Assembly (NCBI RefSeq): GCF_937958065.1
Contig: NZ_CALFXI010000004.1
Coordinates: 1-64,000, forward strand
Direction of reading: 5' to 3'
Length of the DNA stretch: 64,000 nucleotides
Source of the DNA: an uncultured Steroidobacter sp.
GTDB taxonomy: Bacteria > Pseudomonadota > Gammaproteobacteria > Steroidobacterales > Steroidobacteraceae
The position numbers were made by a program, and so were the translations under genes. Under the pieces are notes generated by a model, which was not told the DNA's origin, did no database searches, and saw only the letters and a program-made list of their open reading frames with translations. This document shows positions 8,347-16,385 of this stretch, piece by piece. Position 1 is the stretch's first letter; every line of letters begins with the position of its first letter.

Positions 8347-8376
8347 AGTATTACCGGGCGCCGGAGGGGGAGTCAA
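8347..8376 (-). promoter_or_regulatory. probable trp operon promoter
   Basis: On the minus strand TTGACT (8376-8371) matches the sigma-70 -35 box at five of six bases. It is followed after 17 bases by TAATACT (8353-8347), which can serve as a -10 box, best read as AATACT. The predicted transcription start falls at about 8340-8341, one or two bases before the trpL ATG, implying a nearly leaderless mRNA. The -10 box is only a moderate match, so the promoter is a prediction. Confidence 0.65.
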
Positions 8377-8733
8377 CTTCCTTGTATGCAATCGGTTGCG
8401 CCCGGGTAGCCACCGGGGTCCGCAACTTCTACCTACCCGCCGGGCTTGCGACCCGTTTGTCACGGTTCCCCGACTGATCCCTCACCTGCCCGCTCCTACG
8501 ATGGATTTATCGAGCGCCCCAGGCAGCGTATGCAACGACCTCAGGGGGCAGTCTTATGTCACCGGATCCGCGGTCTGTAAGCATTGGACTGAGGTTGAGC
8601 CTGGCACCGCGTGTACACGAGCGGATGAGTTGTCCGACCTGCGGGCGCGGCTCCGTGCCCACAGCAAGCCCTGGTCCACCCGCTGCGCGCTGGGATGTCG
8701 ATTCTTCTCATTCATCACCGGAGACAACGACTC
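8377..8733. other. gene-free stretch between trp promoter and sulfate-binding protein
   Basis: This stretch separates the divergent trp leader and the plus-strand sulfate-binding protein gene. I see no convincing coding frame. The short frames that cross it run into the flanking genes or lack a usable start. The plus-strand gene has a GGAG ribosome-binding site about ten bases before its ATG, but I could not identify a clear promoter for it. Confidence 0.6.
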
Positions 8734-9753
8734 ATGGGTTCCAAGCTGGTTTCATGGCGCAAGTGGGTGAGCATTGCGCTTGCCGGCCTCGCGCTGAGCG
8801 GTCCGGCGGCGCAAGCCGCCAACGTGACTCTGCTGAATGTTTCTTACGATCCGACCCGCGAGCTGTACGAGGACTACAACAAAGCGTTCTCGGCCTACTG
8901 GCAGAAAAAGACTGGCGACAAAGTTACGATAAAGCAATCGCACGGCGGCTCGGGCAAGCAGGCGCGCACCGTCATCGACGGACTGCCGGCGGATGTTGTG
9001 ACATTGGCGCTTGCGGGTGACATCGACGCCATCGCGACGACCGGCAAGCTGCTGCCGGTGAACTGGCAGTCCCGTCTGCCGCACAACTCCTCGCCCTACA
9101 CCTCGACCATCGTGTTCCTGGTGCGCAAGGGCAATCCGAAACGCATCAAGGACTGGGGCGACTTGATCAAGCCGGGCGTGCAAGTCATCACGCCGAACCC
9201 GAAGACCTCGGGCGGCGCACGCTGGAACTATCTCGCAGGCTGGGCCTGGGCGCTGAAACAACCGGGGGGCAGCGAAGCCTCGGCGAAAGAATTCACCAAG
9301 AAGCTGTACAGCCACGTGCCCGTGCTCGATACCGGTGCGCGAGGCGCGACGACCACCTTCGTCCAACGCGGCATCGGTGACGTACTGCTGGCATGGGAAA
9401 ACGAAGCGTTCCTGTCCATCAAGGAGCTGGGCTCGGACAAGGTGGAGATCGTGGTGCCGAGCCTGAGCATTCTGGCCGAGCCGCCGGTGACGGTGGTCGA
9501 CAAGGTGGTGCTGCGTCGGGGCACGCGCGAGGTGGCCACCGAGTACTTGAAGTACCTGTACAGCCCCGAGGCCCAGGAAATCATCGCCAGGAACTTCTAT
9601 CGGCCCATCGACGCGACCGTGGCCGCCCGGCACCAGAAGACCTTCCCCAGGCTGAACCTGGTGACCATCGAGGAGTTCGGCGGCTGGGCCCAGGCGCAGA
9701 AGGTGCACTTCGTCGACGGCGGCGTGTTCGACCAGATCTACGCGCCGGAGTGA
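8734..9753 (+). CDS. sulfate ABC transporter substrate-binding protein (periplasmic, orphan)
   Basis: A 339-residue periplasmic sulfate/thiosulfate-binding protein of the Sbp/CysP family. A Sec signal peptide ends near residue 28 (SGPAAQAA). The mature part starts VTLLNVSYDPTRELY and includes the family blocks QSHGGSGKQAR, NSSPYTSTIVFLVRKGNPK, TPNPKTSGGARWNY and TGARGATTTF. Bases upstream of 8734 could extend the frame, but the signal peptide and a GGAG site before this ATG fix the start. No permease or ATPase gene accompanies it. It is paralogous to the lipoprotein version in the cys operon at 27.4-28.5 kb and may feed the same permease. Confidence 0.95.
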   Translation: MGSKLVSWRKWVSIALAGLALSGPAAQAANVTLLNVSYDPTRELYEDYNKAFSAYWQKKTGDKVTIKQSHGGSGKQARTVIDGLPADVVTLALAGDIDAIATTGKLLPVNWQSRLPHNSSPYTSTIVFLVRKGNPKRIKDWGDLIKPGVQVITPNPKTSGGARWNYLAGWAWALKQPGGSEASAKEFTKKLYSHVPVLDTGARGATTTFVQRGIGDVLLAWENEAFLSIKELGSDKVEIVVPSLSILAEPPVTVVDKVVLRRGTREVATEYLKYLYSPEAQEIIARNFYRPIDATVAARHQKTFPRLNLVTIEEFGGWAQAQKVHFVDGGVFDQIYAPE

Positions 9754-9804
9754 TCGATTTCGAGCTGAGTGTGCCGACACTCGGCTGGCGACTGCTTCGC
9801 CCGC

Positions 9805-9836
9805 TGCCCTCTTCGATCAGCAAGGGGGCATTTTTT
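9805..9836 (+). terminator. rho-independent terminator
   Basis: The nine bases from 9805 (TGCCCTCTT) pair with AAGGGGGCA at 9822-9830, counting one G-U pair, around an 8-nt loop. Six T follow. It lies 52 bases after the stop of the sulfate-binding protein gene and ends just before the convergent gene at 9844. Confidence 0.85.
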
Positions 9837-9843
9837 CGCCGGC

Positions 9844-10281
9844 CTATTCGCCGTCGCGCTCGTTCCGCTCGACGCGCTTGCGCAGCTCCATCCATTCCTG
9901 CAGCTTCTTCGGGTCCGTGGGCTTGCGCTCGAGCTCGCCGGGCTTGAGTGGCGCGCCGCCGGCACTATTGTAGGGATTGCTGCCAACGTTGCCGTCGGCT
10001 GTCGAGGAATTGTCGTAAGGATGACTGCCGCCGAGCCCGGGCGGACGCCGATGGATGGCGCTATCGGCGATGGACAGGTCGTTCAGATCGAGCTTCTTGA
10101 AGCGCTGCGTGCTGATGTCGCGGCTGTAGACGCCGGTCTCGAGTTGCCATTCCCAGACTGAATTGCCGCGCTCATCATAGGAGATTCGTCCGGAGCGCTT
10201 GCCCTCGGCCGGTGCGTCGCCGACGGGCTCGCTCGCTCCCTCGCCGGGCGGCTGAGCGCGCTTGTCGCCGGAGTTTGTCAT
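9844..10281 (-). CDS. conserved hypothetical protein
   Basis: A 145-residue soluble, polar protein with no signal peptide or membrane segment. Its N-terminus is acidic and disordered, followed by a conserved core GRISYDERGNSVWEWQ and a segment RFKKLDLNDLSI. The C-terminus is Pro- and Asn-rich, with SHPYDNS and SNPYNSA, and ends in a charged helix. I recognise the YDERGN-VWEW core from uncharacterised proteobacterial proteins, without a known function. Start chosen at the internal ATG 10281, because the longer frame overlaps the divergent ABC transporter gene. Confidence 0.75.
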   Translation of the reverse strand: MTNSGDKRAQPPGEGASEPVGDAPAEGKRSGRISYDERGNSVWEWQLETGVYSRDISTQRFKKLDLNDLSIADSAIHRRPPGLGGSHPYDNSSTADGNVGSNPYNSAGGAPLKPGELERKPTDPKKLQEWMELRKRVERNERDGE

Positions 10282-10363
10282 GAGACGGACATGTTCCCGA
10301 TGAATATGAAGCTGGAGATTCTGTGCTGCTGCAGATGACAAAGCAAACGACGATGAAGCGCGC

Positions 10364-12205
10364 ATGAGCTCGTTGCGTCGCCCTGCCAATACCAAACCTG
10401 AACTGGCGCGCGGTTTCGCTGGCGTGTTTGCCTACAGCACGCGCGCGCTCAACCTCGTGTGGACCACCAGTCGTCCGCTCACGATCGCGTTCGGGCTGTT
10501 GACCCTGGTGGCCGGCGCGTTGCCCGCTGCCGTCGCTTACGTCGGCGCGCTGATCGTCGATGCCGTGGTTGCCGCCATTCAGGCAACCGGCACACGCGAA
10601 GCGTTGACCGAACACGCGTTGTGGCTGGTAGCCGCCGAAGGCGCGCTGGTCGCCGCCATCGCCGGCGCGCAGCGCGGCCTTAATCTGTGCCAATCGCTGT
10701 TACGCGCTCAGCTCGGGCAACGCGTGAATGTCATGATCCTCGAAAAGGCGCTGACGCTCGACCTGTCGCATTTCGAGAACTCGGACTTCTACGACAAGCT
10801 CACCCGCGCGCGACGTGAAGCCTCGAGCCGTCCGCTGTCTCTGGTCACGCGCACGTTCGGTCTGCTGCAGAACGCAGTGTCGTTGGTGAGCTTCGGCTCG
10901 TTGCTGTTGCATTTCTCGCCTTGGGCGGTCGTGCTGCTGATTCTCGCCGGCCTGCCGGCGTTCCTCGCGGAGGCGAAATTCTCCGGCGATAAATTCCGCC
11001 TGTTCCTGTGGCGCTCGCCTGAAACGCGCATGCAGCTGTACCTGGAAACGGTGCTGGCTCGCGAGGATCACGCCAAGGAAGTGAAGCTGTTCGGTCTGGG
11101 GCCCTTGTTCCTGGAGCGCTACCGGAACATTTTCAACAAGCTCTACCGCGAGGATCGCAACCTCACCATCCGTCGCGACACCTGGGGTTTCTTCCTCGGC
11201 CTGATCGCGACCGGAACGTTATATGGCGCGTACGCATGGATCGCTCTCTCCGCGATCGCCACCCGCATCACGCTCGGTCAGATGACCATGTACCTGATGC
11301 TGTTCCGGCAGGGACAGTCGGCGGTGTCGGCGATCCTGTCCGCGGTCGGCGGCATGTACGAAGACAATCTGTATCTGTCGACGTTGTACGACTATCTCGA
11401 AACGCCGGTGAACGACAACAAAGGCGCGGCCGTGCACGGCCCGAAGCCGGACGACGGCATTCGTTTCAAGAAAGTGAGCTTCACGTATCCCGGCGCCGAA
11501 CAGCCGACGCTGGTCGATATCGATCTGCACATCCGCCCTGGCGAATCGCTCGCGCTGGTCGGCGAGAATGGCTCGGGCAAGACGACGCTGATCAAGCTGC
11601 TCACGCGTCTGTACGAGCCGAGCGCCGGACGCATCCTGCTCGACGGCCAGGATCTGCGCGAGTGGGACGAAGCCGCGCTGCGCGATCGGATCGGCGTCAT
11701 TTTCCAGGACTTCACTCGATATCAGCTGCTGCTGGGCGAGAACATCGGTGCCGGCGACGTGCGTCATTTCGAGGATGAAGCGCGCTGGCGCGATGCCGGC
11801 GAGAAAGGGATGGCGGCAGCCATCGTCGAGACGTTGCCGGACGGCTACCGCACGCCGTTGGGCAAATGGTTCAACGACGGCCGCGAGCTGTCCGGCGGAC
11901 AGTGGCAGAAGATCGCGCTGTCGCGCGCGTTCATGCGCTCGCGCGCCGACATCCTCGTGCTCGATGAGCCGACCTCGGCGATGGATGCAAGCGCCGAAGC
12001 GACCATCTTCGAGCATTTTCGGACATTGACCCGCGGCCGGATCGCGATCCTGATCTCACATCGCTTTTCCACCGTACGCATGGCCGATCAGATCGTGGTG
12101 ATCGAGAACGGCCGTATCATCGAGCGCGGCAGCCACGACTCACTGATGCAGTTGAACGGCCACTACGCACACCTGTTCTCGCTGCAAGCCAAAGGCTACC
12201 GCTGA
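10364..12205 (+). CDS. ABC transporter, fused permease and ATPase
   Basis: A 613-residue half-transporter of the exporter type: a six-helix membrane domain over roughly residues 25-340, then an ATPase domain. The ATPase has Walker A GENGSGKT near residue 400, signature LSGGQWQK near 509 and Walker B LVLDEPTSAMD, followed by the switch histidine in ISHR. It probably works as a homodimer exporting an unknown lipid, peptide or drug. No neighbouring accessory protein or maturation enzyme gives the substrate away. The gene is divergent from the hypothetical protein at 9844-10281, and 82 bases separate the two starts. Confidence 0.93.
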   Translation: MSSLRRPANTKPELARGFAGVFAYSTRALNLVWTTSRPLTIAFGLLTLVAGALPAAVAYVGALIVDAVVAAIQATGTREALTEHALWLVAAEGALVAAIAGAQRGLNLCQSLLRAQLGQRVNVMILEKALTLDLSHFENSDFYDKLTRARREASSRPLSLVTRTFGLLQNAVSLVSFGSLLLHFSPWAVVLLILAGLPAFLAEAKFSGDKFRLFLWRSPETRMQLYLETVLAREDHAKEVKLFGLGPLFLERYRNIFNKLYREDRNLTIRRDTWGFFLGLIATGTLYGAYAWIALSAIATRITLGQMTMYLMLFRQGQSAVSAILSAVGGMYEDNLYLSTLYDYLETPVNDNKGAAVHGPKPDDGIRFKKVSFTYPGAEQPTLVDIDLHIRPGESLALVGENGSGKTTLIKLLTRLYEPSAGRILLDGQDLREWDEAALRDRIGVIFQDFTRYQLLLGENIGAGDVRHFEDEARWRDAGEKGMAAAIVETLPDGYRTPLGKWFNDGRELSGGQWQKIALSRAFMRSRADILVLDEPTSAMDASAEATIFEHFRTLTRGRIAILISHRFSTVRMADQIVVIENGRIIERGSHDSLMQLNGHYAHLFSLQAKGYR

Positions 12206-12394
12206 TGAGGGCATCGTCAGACCGGAGTTATCGATCCGGACAGCGGCATCGACTAAACCTGTTCCACCGTCACAGTATGCGCCGATATCGGGCAAACACC
12301 GTAACAGCGCCGGCGGCAAGTGATATTTCTGTCGCGCGACTCGCTCGCGCACGGCCGTCAATGAAGGCGCGCCGCCAACTTCCTGGTCCACTCC

Positions 12395-13315
12395 ATGTCC
12401 AGCTCTGAACCCCCTTCATTGCGGTCTCAGGCCGCAGCCGCCCCCATTGCGACCGCCAGCTGGCTGACACCGGCGGAGTTGTTGCTGCTGGGCGCAGTGT
12501 GGGGCAGCTCGTTCCTGTTCATGCGTATCGCCGCGAGGGACTTCGGCGCGTTCGCGCTGGTCGAGATGCGCCTGGCGCTGGGCGCACTCATCCTGCTGCC
12601 ATTCCTGTTGCGAGTGAAAGATCAGATCCGGCCATCGCACTGGTTGCGCTTGCTCGGCATCGGCATGATCAACTCCGCCGCGCCGTTCGTGCTGTTTGCA
12701 TGGGCTGCGCAACGCGCACCCGCCGGCGTGGTGGCCATCAGCAACGCGACGGTCGTCATGTTCACGAGCATCGTCGCGTTCCTGCTGTTCGGCGAGAAGA
12801 TCAGCAAGCGCAGCGCGCTGGGTTTGCTGCTCGGCTTCATCGGCGTTGCCGTGCTCGCGAGCGGCAAGACATCCGGCGGCAGTGTACTGGCGGCCGCGCT
12901 CGCTGGCGTTCTGGCGTCCATCCTCTATGGCTTTGGCGGGAATTTCACCAAACGCTATCTGCATGATCTGCCGCCGAGCGCCGTGGCGGCGGGAACGGTG
13001 ATGTGCGCGGCCATCGTGGTCGCACCGCTGGCATTCGCGACCTGGCCGAGCGTGCCCGTGCCCGCACTTTCCTGGCTTTCCGCGATCATGCTGGGCGTGC
13101 TGTGCACCGGCCTGGCGTATTTCCTGTATTACAGACTGTTGTATCGTATCGGTGCACCCCGCACCTCGACGGTGACTTATCTGGTGCCGTTGTTCGGCGT
13201 AATCTGGGCGTGGGTGTTCCTGAGCGAGCCGCTCACCCTCAGCATGGCCGTGGCGGGCGCGCTGATCCTGGGTGGCGTGGCTTTGAGTCAACAGCGTGCT
13301 CCGGCAAAGAAGTAA
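12395..13315 (+). CDS. DMT-superfamily (EamA) transporter
   Basis: A 306-residue inner-membrane protein with about ten hydrophobic helices in two EamA repeats. The first repeat starts near LLLGAVWGSSFLFMRIA. Conserved features include the SNATVVMFTSIVAFLLFGEK loop and the second-repeat end TSTVTYLVPLFGVIWAW followed by LSEPLT. Family members export amino acids or other metabolites; the substrate cannot be told from sequence. It lies 189 bases after the ABC transporter and may have its own promoter. Confidence 0.93.
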   Translation: MSSSEPPSLRSQAAAAPIATASWLTPAELLLLGAVWGSSFLFMRIAARDFGAFALVEMRLALGALILLPFLLRVKDQIRPSHWLRLLGIGMINSAAPFVLFAWAAQRAPAGVVAISNATVVMFTSIVAFLLFGEKISKRSALGLLLGFIGVAVLASGKTSGGSVLAAALAGVLASILYGFGGNFTKRYLHDLPPSAVAAGTVMCAAIVVAPLAFATWPSVPVPALSWLSAIMLGVLCTGLAYFLYYRLLYRIGAPRTSTVTYLVPLFGVIWAWVFLSEPLTLSMAVAGALILGGVALSQQRAPAKK

Positions 13316-13343
13316 CGGAGCGTTCGACCAGACAGGTGTTGCG

Positions 13344-14261
13344 ATGAATGCACGCGAGCAAGAAGCCGTCCTCACTATCGCCCTGCTTGCGGCCTTTGCC
13401 GACGGCGCCAAAGACGAGCGCGAGCGTGAGCAGATCAAGCGCATCGCCGAGTCGTTGACCGGCGAGCCGAACGCGCCGCAGATGTCACAGCTGTATCAAA
13501 ACGTGCTGCTCAAGCGAGTGAACGCTGCGCAGGCCGCCGCCGTGCTGACCGATCCGTCGCATCGTCAGCTCGCCTATGAAATGGCGGTGTGCGTGTGTGA
13601 CGCCGATGCGGTGGCCAGCCCCGACGAGCAGAAATTCCTGCAAGAGCTGCGCGGCGTGCTGAATCTGGATACTCAGCAAGCGGTGCAAGTCGAGAGCCAG
13701 GCCGCCGCGCTTGCCGAAGCCCCGCTGACCAGGCAGGCGACCCTGTCGGATGCCGAGCTGGACAAGTACATCCTCAATCACTCGATAGTGAATGGCGCGA
13801 TCGAGCTGCTGCCGCAGTCGCTCGCCACCATGGCCATCATTCCGTTGCAGATCAAGTTGGTGTATCGCATCGGCCAGGCCTACGGCTTCGAGCTCGACAA
13901 AGGTCATATTCGTGAGTTTCTCGCGACCGCGGGCGTCGGGCTCACGTCGCAGTACGTCGAGCAGACCGGTCGCAAGCTGCTCGGCGGTTTGCTCGGCAGC
14001 GTCGCTGGCGGGCTGGGTCGCGGGCTCGGCCGCGTTACTGCGGGCGCCGCATTTTCGTTTGCGACGACGTATGCGCTCGGCCACCTTGCCAAGCGCTATT
14101 ACTCCGGCGGGCGCCAGATGAACACCGCGCTGATTCAACAGACCTATCAATCGTTGCTGGGCCAGGCGCGGCAGCTGCAGGGTCAGTACGCGTCGGAGAT
14201 TCAGCACAAGGCGAGCACGCTCGATGCCGGCCAGGTGCTCTCGATGGTCAAGAGCTCGTAG
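13344..14261 (+). CDS. TerB-like / DUF697-family protein
   Basis: A 305-residue protein. Residues 1-120 are helical and acidic, resembling TerB/tellurite-resistance-like domains (LLAAFADGAKDEREREQIKR, then DADAVASPDEQKFL). Residues 140-260 contain a hydrophobic segment with glycine-rich helices (LLGGLLGSVAGGLGRGLGR) and a TTYALGHLAKRYY end, typical of DUF697 membrane-associated domains. The combination is known from uncharacterised proteobacterial proteins thought to act at the inner membrane. Start at ATG 13344, shortly after the DMT transporter stop, so the two may be cotranscribed. No function is assigned. Confidence 0.8.
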   Translation: MNAREQEAVLTIALLAAFADGAKDEREREQIKRIAESLTGEPNAPQMSQLYQNVLLKRVNAAQAAAVLTDPSHRQLAYEMAVCVCDADAVASPDEQKFLQELRGVLNLDTQQAVQVESQAAALAEAPLTRQATLSDAELDKYILNHSIVNGAIELLPQSLATMAIIPLQIKLVYRIGQAYGFELDKGHIREFLATAGVGLTSQYVEQTGRKLLGGLLGSVAGGLGRGLGRVTAGAAFSFATTYALGHLAKRYYSGGRQMNTALIQQTYQSLLGQARQLQGQYASEIQHKASTLDAGQVLSMVKSS

Positions 14262-14404
14262 TGTCTGCGGATTGTGACGTCCGCCGGCCGACCACACACG
14301 TCGGCGCATGACGACAGCAATTTATAAAATGTCTTTGCGCGCGGAACCTCGTCAGCGCCCGCGGTATTCACAACACGAGATTGCCGCAAGACGAGGAGAT
14401 CCTC

Positions 14405-14860
14405 ATGAGCGTACGTTCCAACCTTGTTTACACCGCGCTGTTCGCTGCGAGCGCCGTTGCGGCCCCTGCGGCATGGGCGCAGGTGCAAGAGCCCGCACCG
14501 CCGGCGCAGGAATATCCGTCGCCCGGCTCCGAGGCGCAGACGCCGCCGATGAATCAGGGGCCCGCGCAGAGCTCTGCTGCGTCCGCCAACATCAGCGATC
14601 AGAAGATCGAGCAGTTCGCGGATGCCTACGTTGCGGTGCAGACGATTCAGGAAAAAGCGGCAAATGACCTGCAGACGGCCAAGGAGCCGGCGCAGGCCGA
14701 TCAGGTCAAGGCGAAAGCCGAATCCGACATGATCGCCGCGGTCGAGAAGACCGGCCTGAAGGTGGATGAATTCAACCAGATCGTGGAAACGATGACGGCC
14801 AATGCCGACGTGCGCGAGCGCGTCGCCGCGAAGTTGCAGGAACGTCAGGGCGGCGGCTGA
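14405..14860 (+). CDS. DUF4168 periplasmic protein
   Basis: A 151-residue exported protein. A signal peptide ends near residue 25 (AAPAAWAQ). A Pro-rich linker follows, then a helical DUF4168 domain (SDQKIEQFADAYVAVQTIQEK to RVAAKLQERQGGG). The start is fixed by a good GAGGAG ribosome-binding site a few bases before ATG 14405. The function of the family is unknown; members are small periplasmic or secreted proteins. A strong terminator follows 64 bases after the stop, so it is probably a single-gene unit. Confidence 0.88.
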   Translation: MSVRSNLVYTALFAASAVAAPAAWAQVQEPAPPAQEYPSPGSEAQTPPMNQGPAQSSAASANISDQKIEQFADAYVAVQTIQEKAANDLQTAKEPAQADQVKAKAESDMIAAVEKTGLKVDEFNQIVETMTANADVRERVAAKLQERQGGG

Positions 14861-14923
14861 TTACGAGTCAGCGTCACCCGGCATATTCGACTCCTCGAGC
14901 GGGAGCCGAGTTTTCCTGCACCG

Positions 14924-14962
14924 GACAGCCCGATGTGTTCAACGCACGGGCTGTCTTTTTTT
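14924..14962 (+). terminator. rho-independent terminator
   Basis: A 9-bp perfect stem (14924-14932 with 14947-14955, GACAGCCCG type) with a 14-nt loop and seven T. It ends the DUF4168 transcript. Confidence 0.92.
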
Positions 14963-15139
14963 ATGACGCCCGATCGCGGCATCCTGCCGCGCCGGGCGTG
15001 CTCCATCGGAAAAGAGCGCGGTTTTTTCCTCGGAGCCGCCGCCTGTGGCGGCGGGCACATCCATGTGCCTGGGGTGACGAGTGGCGGCGATTTCGTTGCC
15101 GCGGCGCTGTTCGATCGCGATGGTTTAGGTCAGCTGCAT

Positions 15140-15922
15140 CTAGCCCAGCTGCACCGAGAGCATCGAGATCGATCCCCCGTCGACGCCCTCGATCGGAAAC
15201 GTCACTTTGTCGCCCGGCAGCTGTGCCCCCAATACATATAACAATGGCAGGTAGTGATCCGGCGTCGGCACCGAGAGCGTCGCATCCTTACCCAACTGCT
15301 CATAGTTGATCAGCGGCTCATGATCACCCGCGAGCATGAACGCGCGTGCCCGTTGTTCGAAGCGCACCGCCCAATCGTACGGATCTATCACTCGTCGCCC
15401 CCAGCCATACGTGTGCAGGTTGTGAACGAGATTGCCGCTGCCCACGATGAGAATGCCTCGTTCTCGCAACGGCGCGAGCGAGCGACCGATTCGATAGTGA
15501 TCTTGCGCCGTCAACGTCTCATCGATGCTGAGCTGCACGACGGGCACATCGGCATCGGGATAGCAGTGGCACAACACGCTCCACGCGCCATGATCCAAAC
15601 CCCACGAGTCGTCGAGCGCCACCGTCGGGCCCAGCAGCTCGACGACTTCAGCTGCGATGCCGGGATCGCCCGGCGCCGGATACTGGAACTCGAAGAGCTC
15701 GCGAGGAAAGCCACCGAAGTCGTGAATGGTTCGCGGCGACTGCATGGCAGTCACTGCCGTGTATGGCACATACCAGTGCGCCGATACACACAATATCGCG
15801 CGAGGCTTTGGGAAAGATTCGCCGATCCGTCGCCAGCCGCGCGTGTATACATTGTCGGCCAGGGCATTCATGGGATTGCCGTGGCCGAAGAAGATCACGG
15901 GCAGACGTTGGGATGCGCTCAC
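15140..15922 (-). CDS. ygiD: DODA-type extradiol dioxygenase (YgiD family)
   Basis: Class III extradiol ring-cleavage dioxygenase, 4,5-DOPA dioxygenase family, 260 residues from a GTG start. Metal-ligand histidines are visible in FFGHGNP, VSAHWY and GNLVHNL. Other conserved blocks are TIHDFGGFPREL, SWGLDHGAW and PTPDHYLPLLYVLGA. It closely follows E. coli YgiD in length and order, which decided the GTG start at 15922 over an upstream ATG at 15952. In vitro the E. coli enzyme cleaves catechols, but its physiological substrate is uncertain. No pathway genes are adjacent. Confidence 0.93.
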   Translation of the reverse strand: MSASQRLPVIFFGHGNPMNALADNVYTRGWRRIGESFPKPRAILCVSAHWYVPYTAVTAMQSPRTIHDFGGFPRELFEFQYPAPGDPGIAAEVVELLGPTVALDDSWGLDHGAWSVLCHCYPDADVPVVQLSIDETLTAQDHYRIGRSLAPLRERGILIVGSGNLVHNLHTYGWGRRVIDPYDWAVRFEQRARAFMLAGDHEPLINYEQLGKDATLSVPTPDHYLPLLYVLGAQLPGDKVTFPIEGVDGGSISMLSVQLG

Positions 15923-16020
15923 TCGGCGGCTCCGCTTGTGACAGAGCATCAAGTATTGGACTGACCGGCCCCGCTTACCATGGGCCGCGGCGCATAAGTG
16001 TTATGCGTCGTTGGAGGACT

Positions 16021-16218
16021 TCAGGCAGGCAGCACCTGGAAGGCGTCCGCTACCGCGGCTCGCGGCGACAGCCCTTGCTCGTAGAGAGGACGCCATGCGT
16101 CCCAATCCACGTCTTCTTCGCCCACCTCTGTCAGCACTTCGCTGAAGTCTTCACGAATCAGCATGACGACAGACTGTTGCCACTCACACCAGGTCTGGGT
16201 GTCCAAGTTGTTGTTCAT
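16021..16218 (-). CDS. conserved small acidic protein
   Basis: A 65-residue acidic protein without signal or membrane segment. It contains the block DWDAWRPLYEQGLSPRAAVADAF, which I recognise as recurring in small uncharacterised proteins of related gammaproteobacteria. The acidic helix and WRPLYEQG turn suggest a small globular domain. It lies 98 bases upstream of the dioxygenase gene on the same strand. No function is known. Confidence 0.7.
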   Translation of the reverse strand: MNNNLDTQTWCEWQQSVVMLIREDFSEVLTEVGEEDVDWDAWRPLYEQGLSPRAAVADAFQVLPA

Positions 16219-16385
16219 CTCTCGCTGCTCCCGGAGCTATCCGGTAAAGCGCCGCTGAGCGCCTGCGCGCACATAAACGCTTCAGGGTGTCCGCAGTTCC
16301 CGTCGCTGGGATCTGCCGACGCAGCGTACCGCAAGCACGCAGGCAGTAACCACCTCGCTCAGATCGTGATGGCATATCGAACTGA

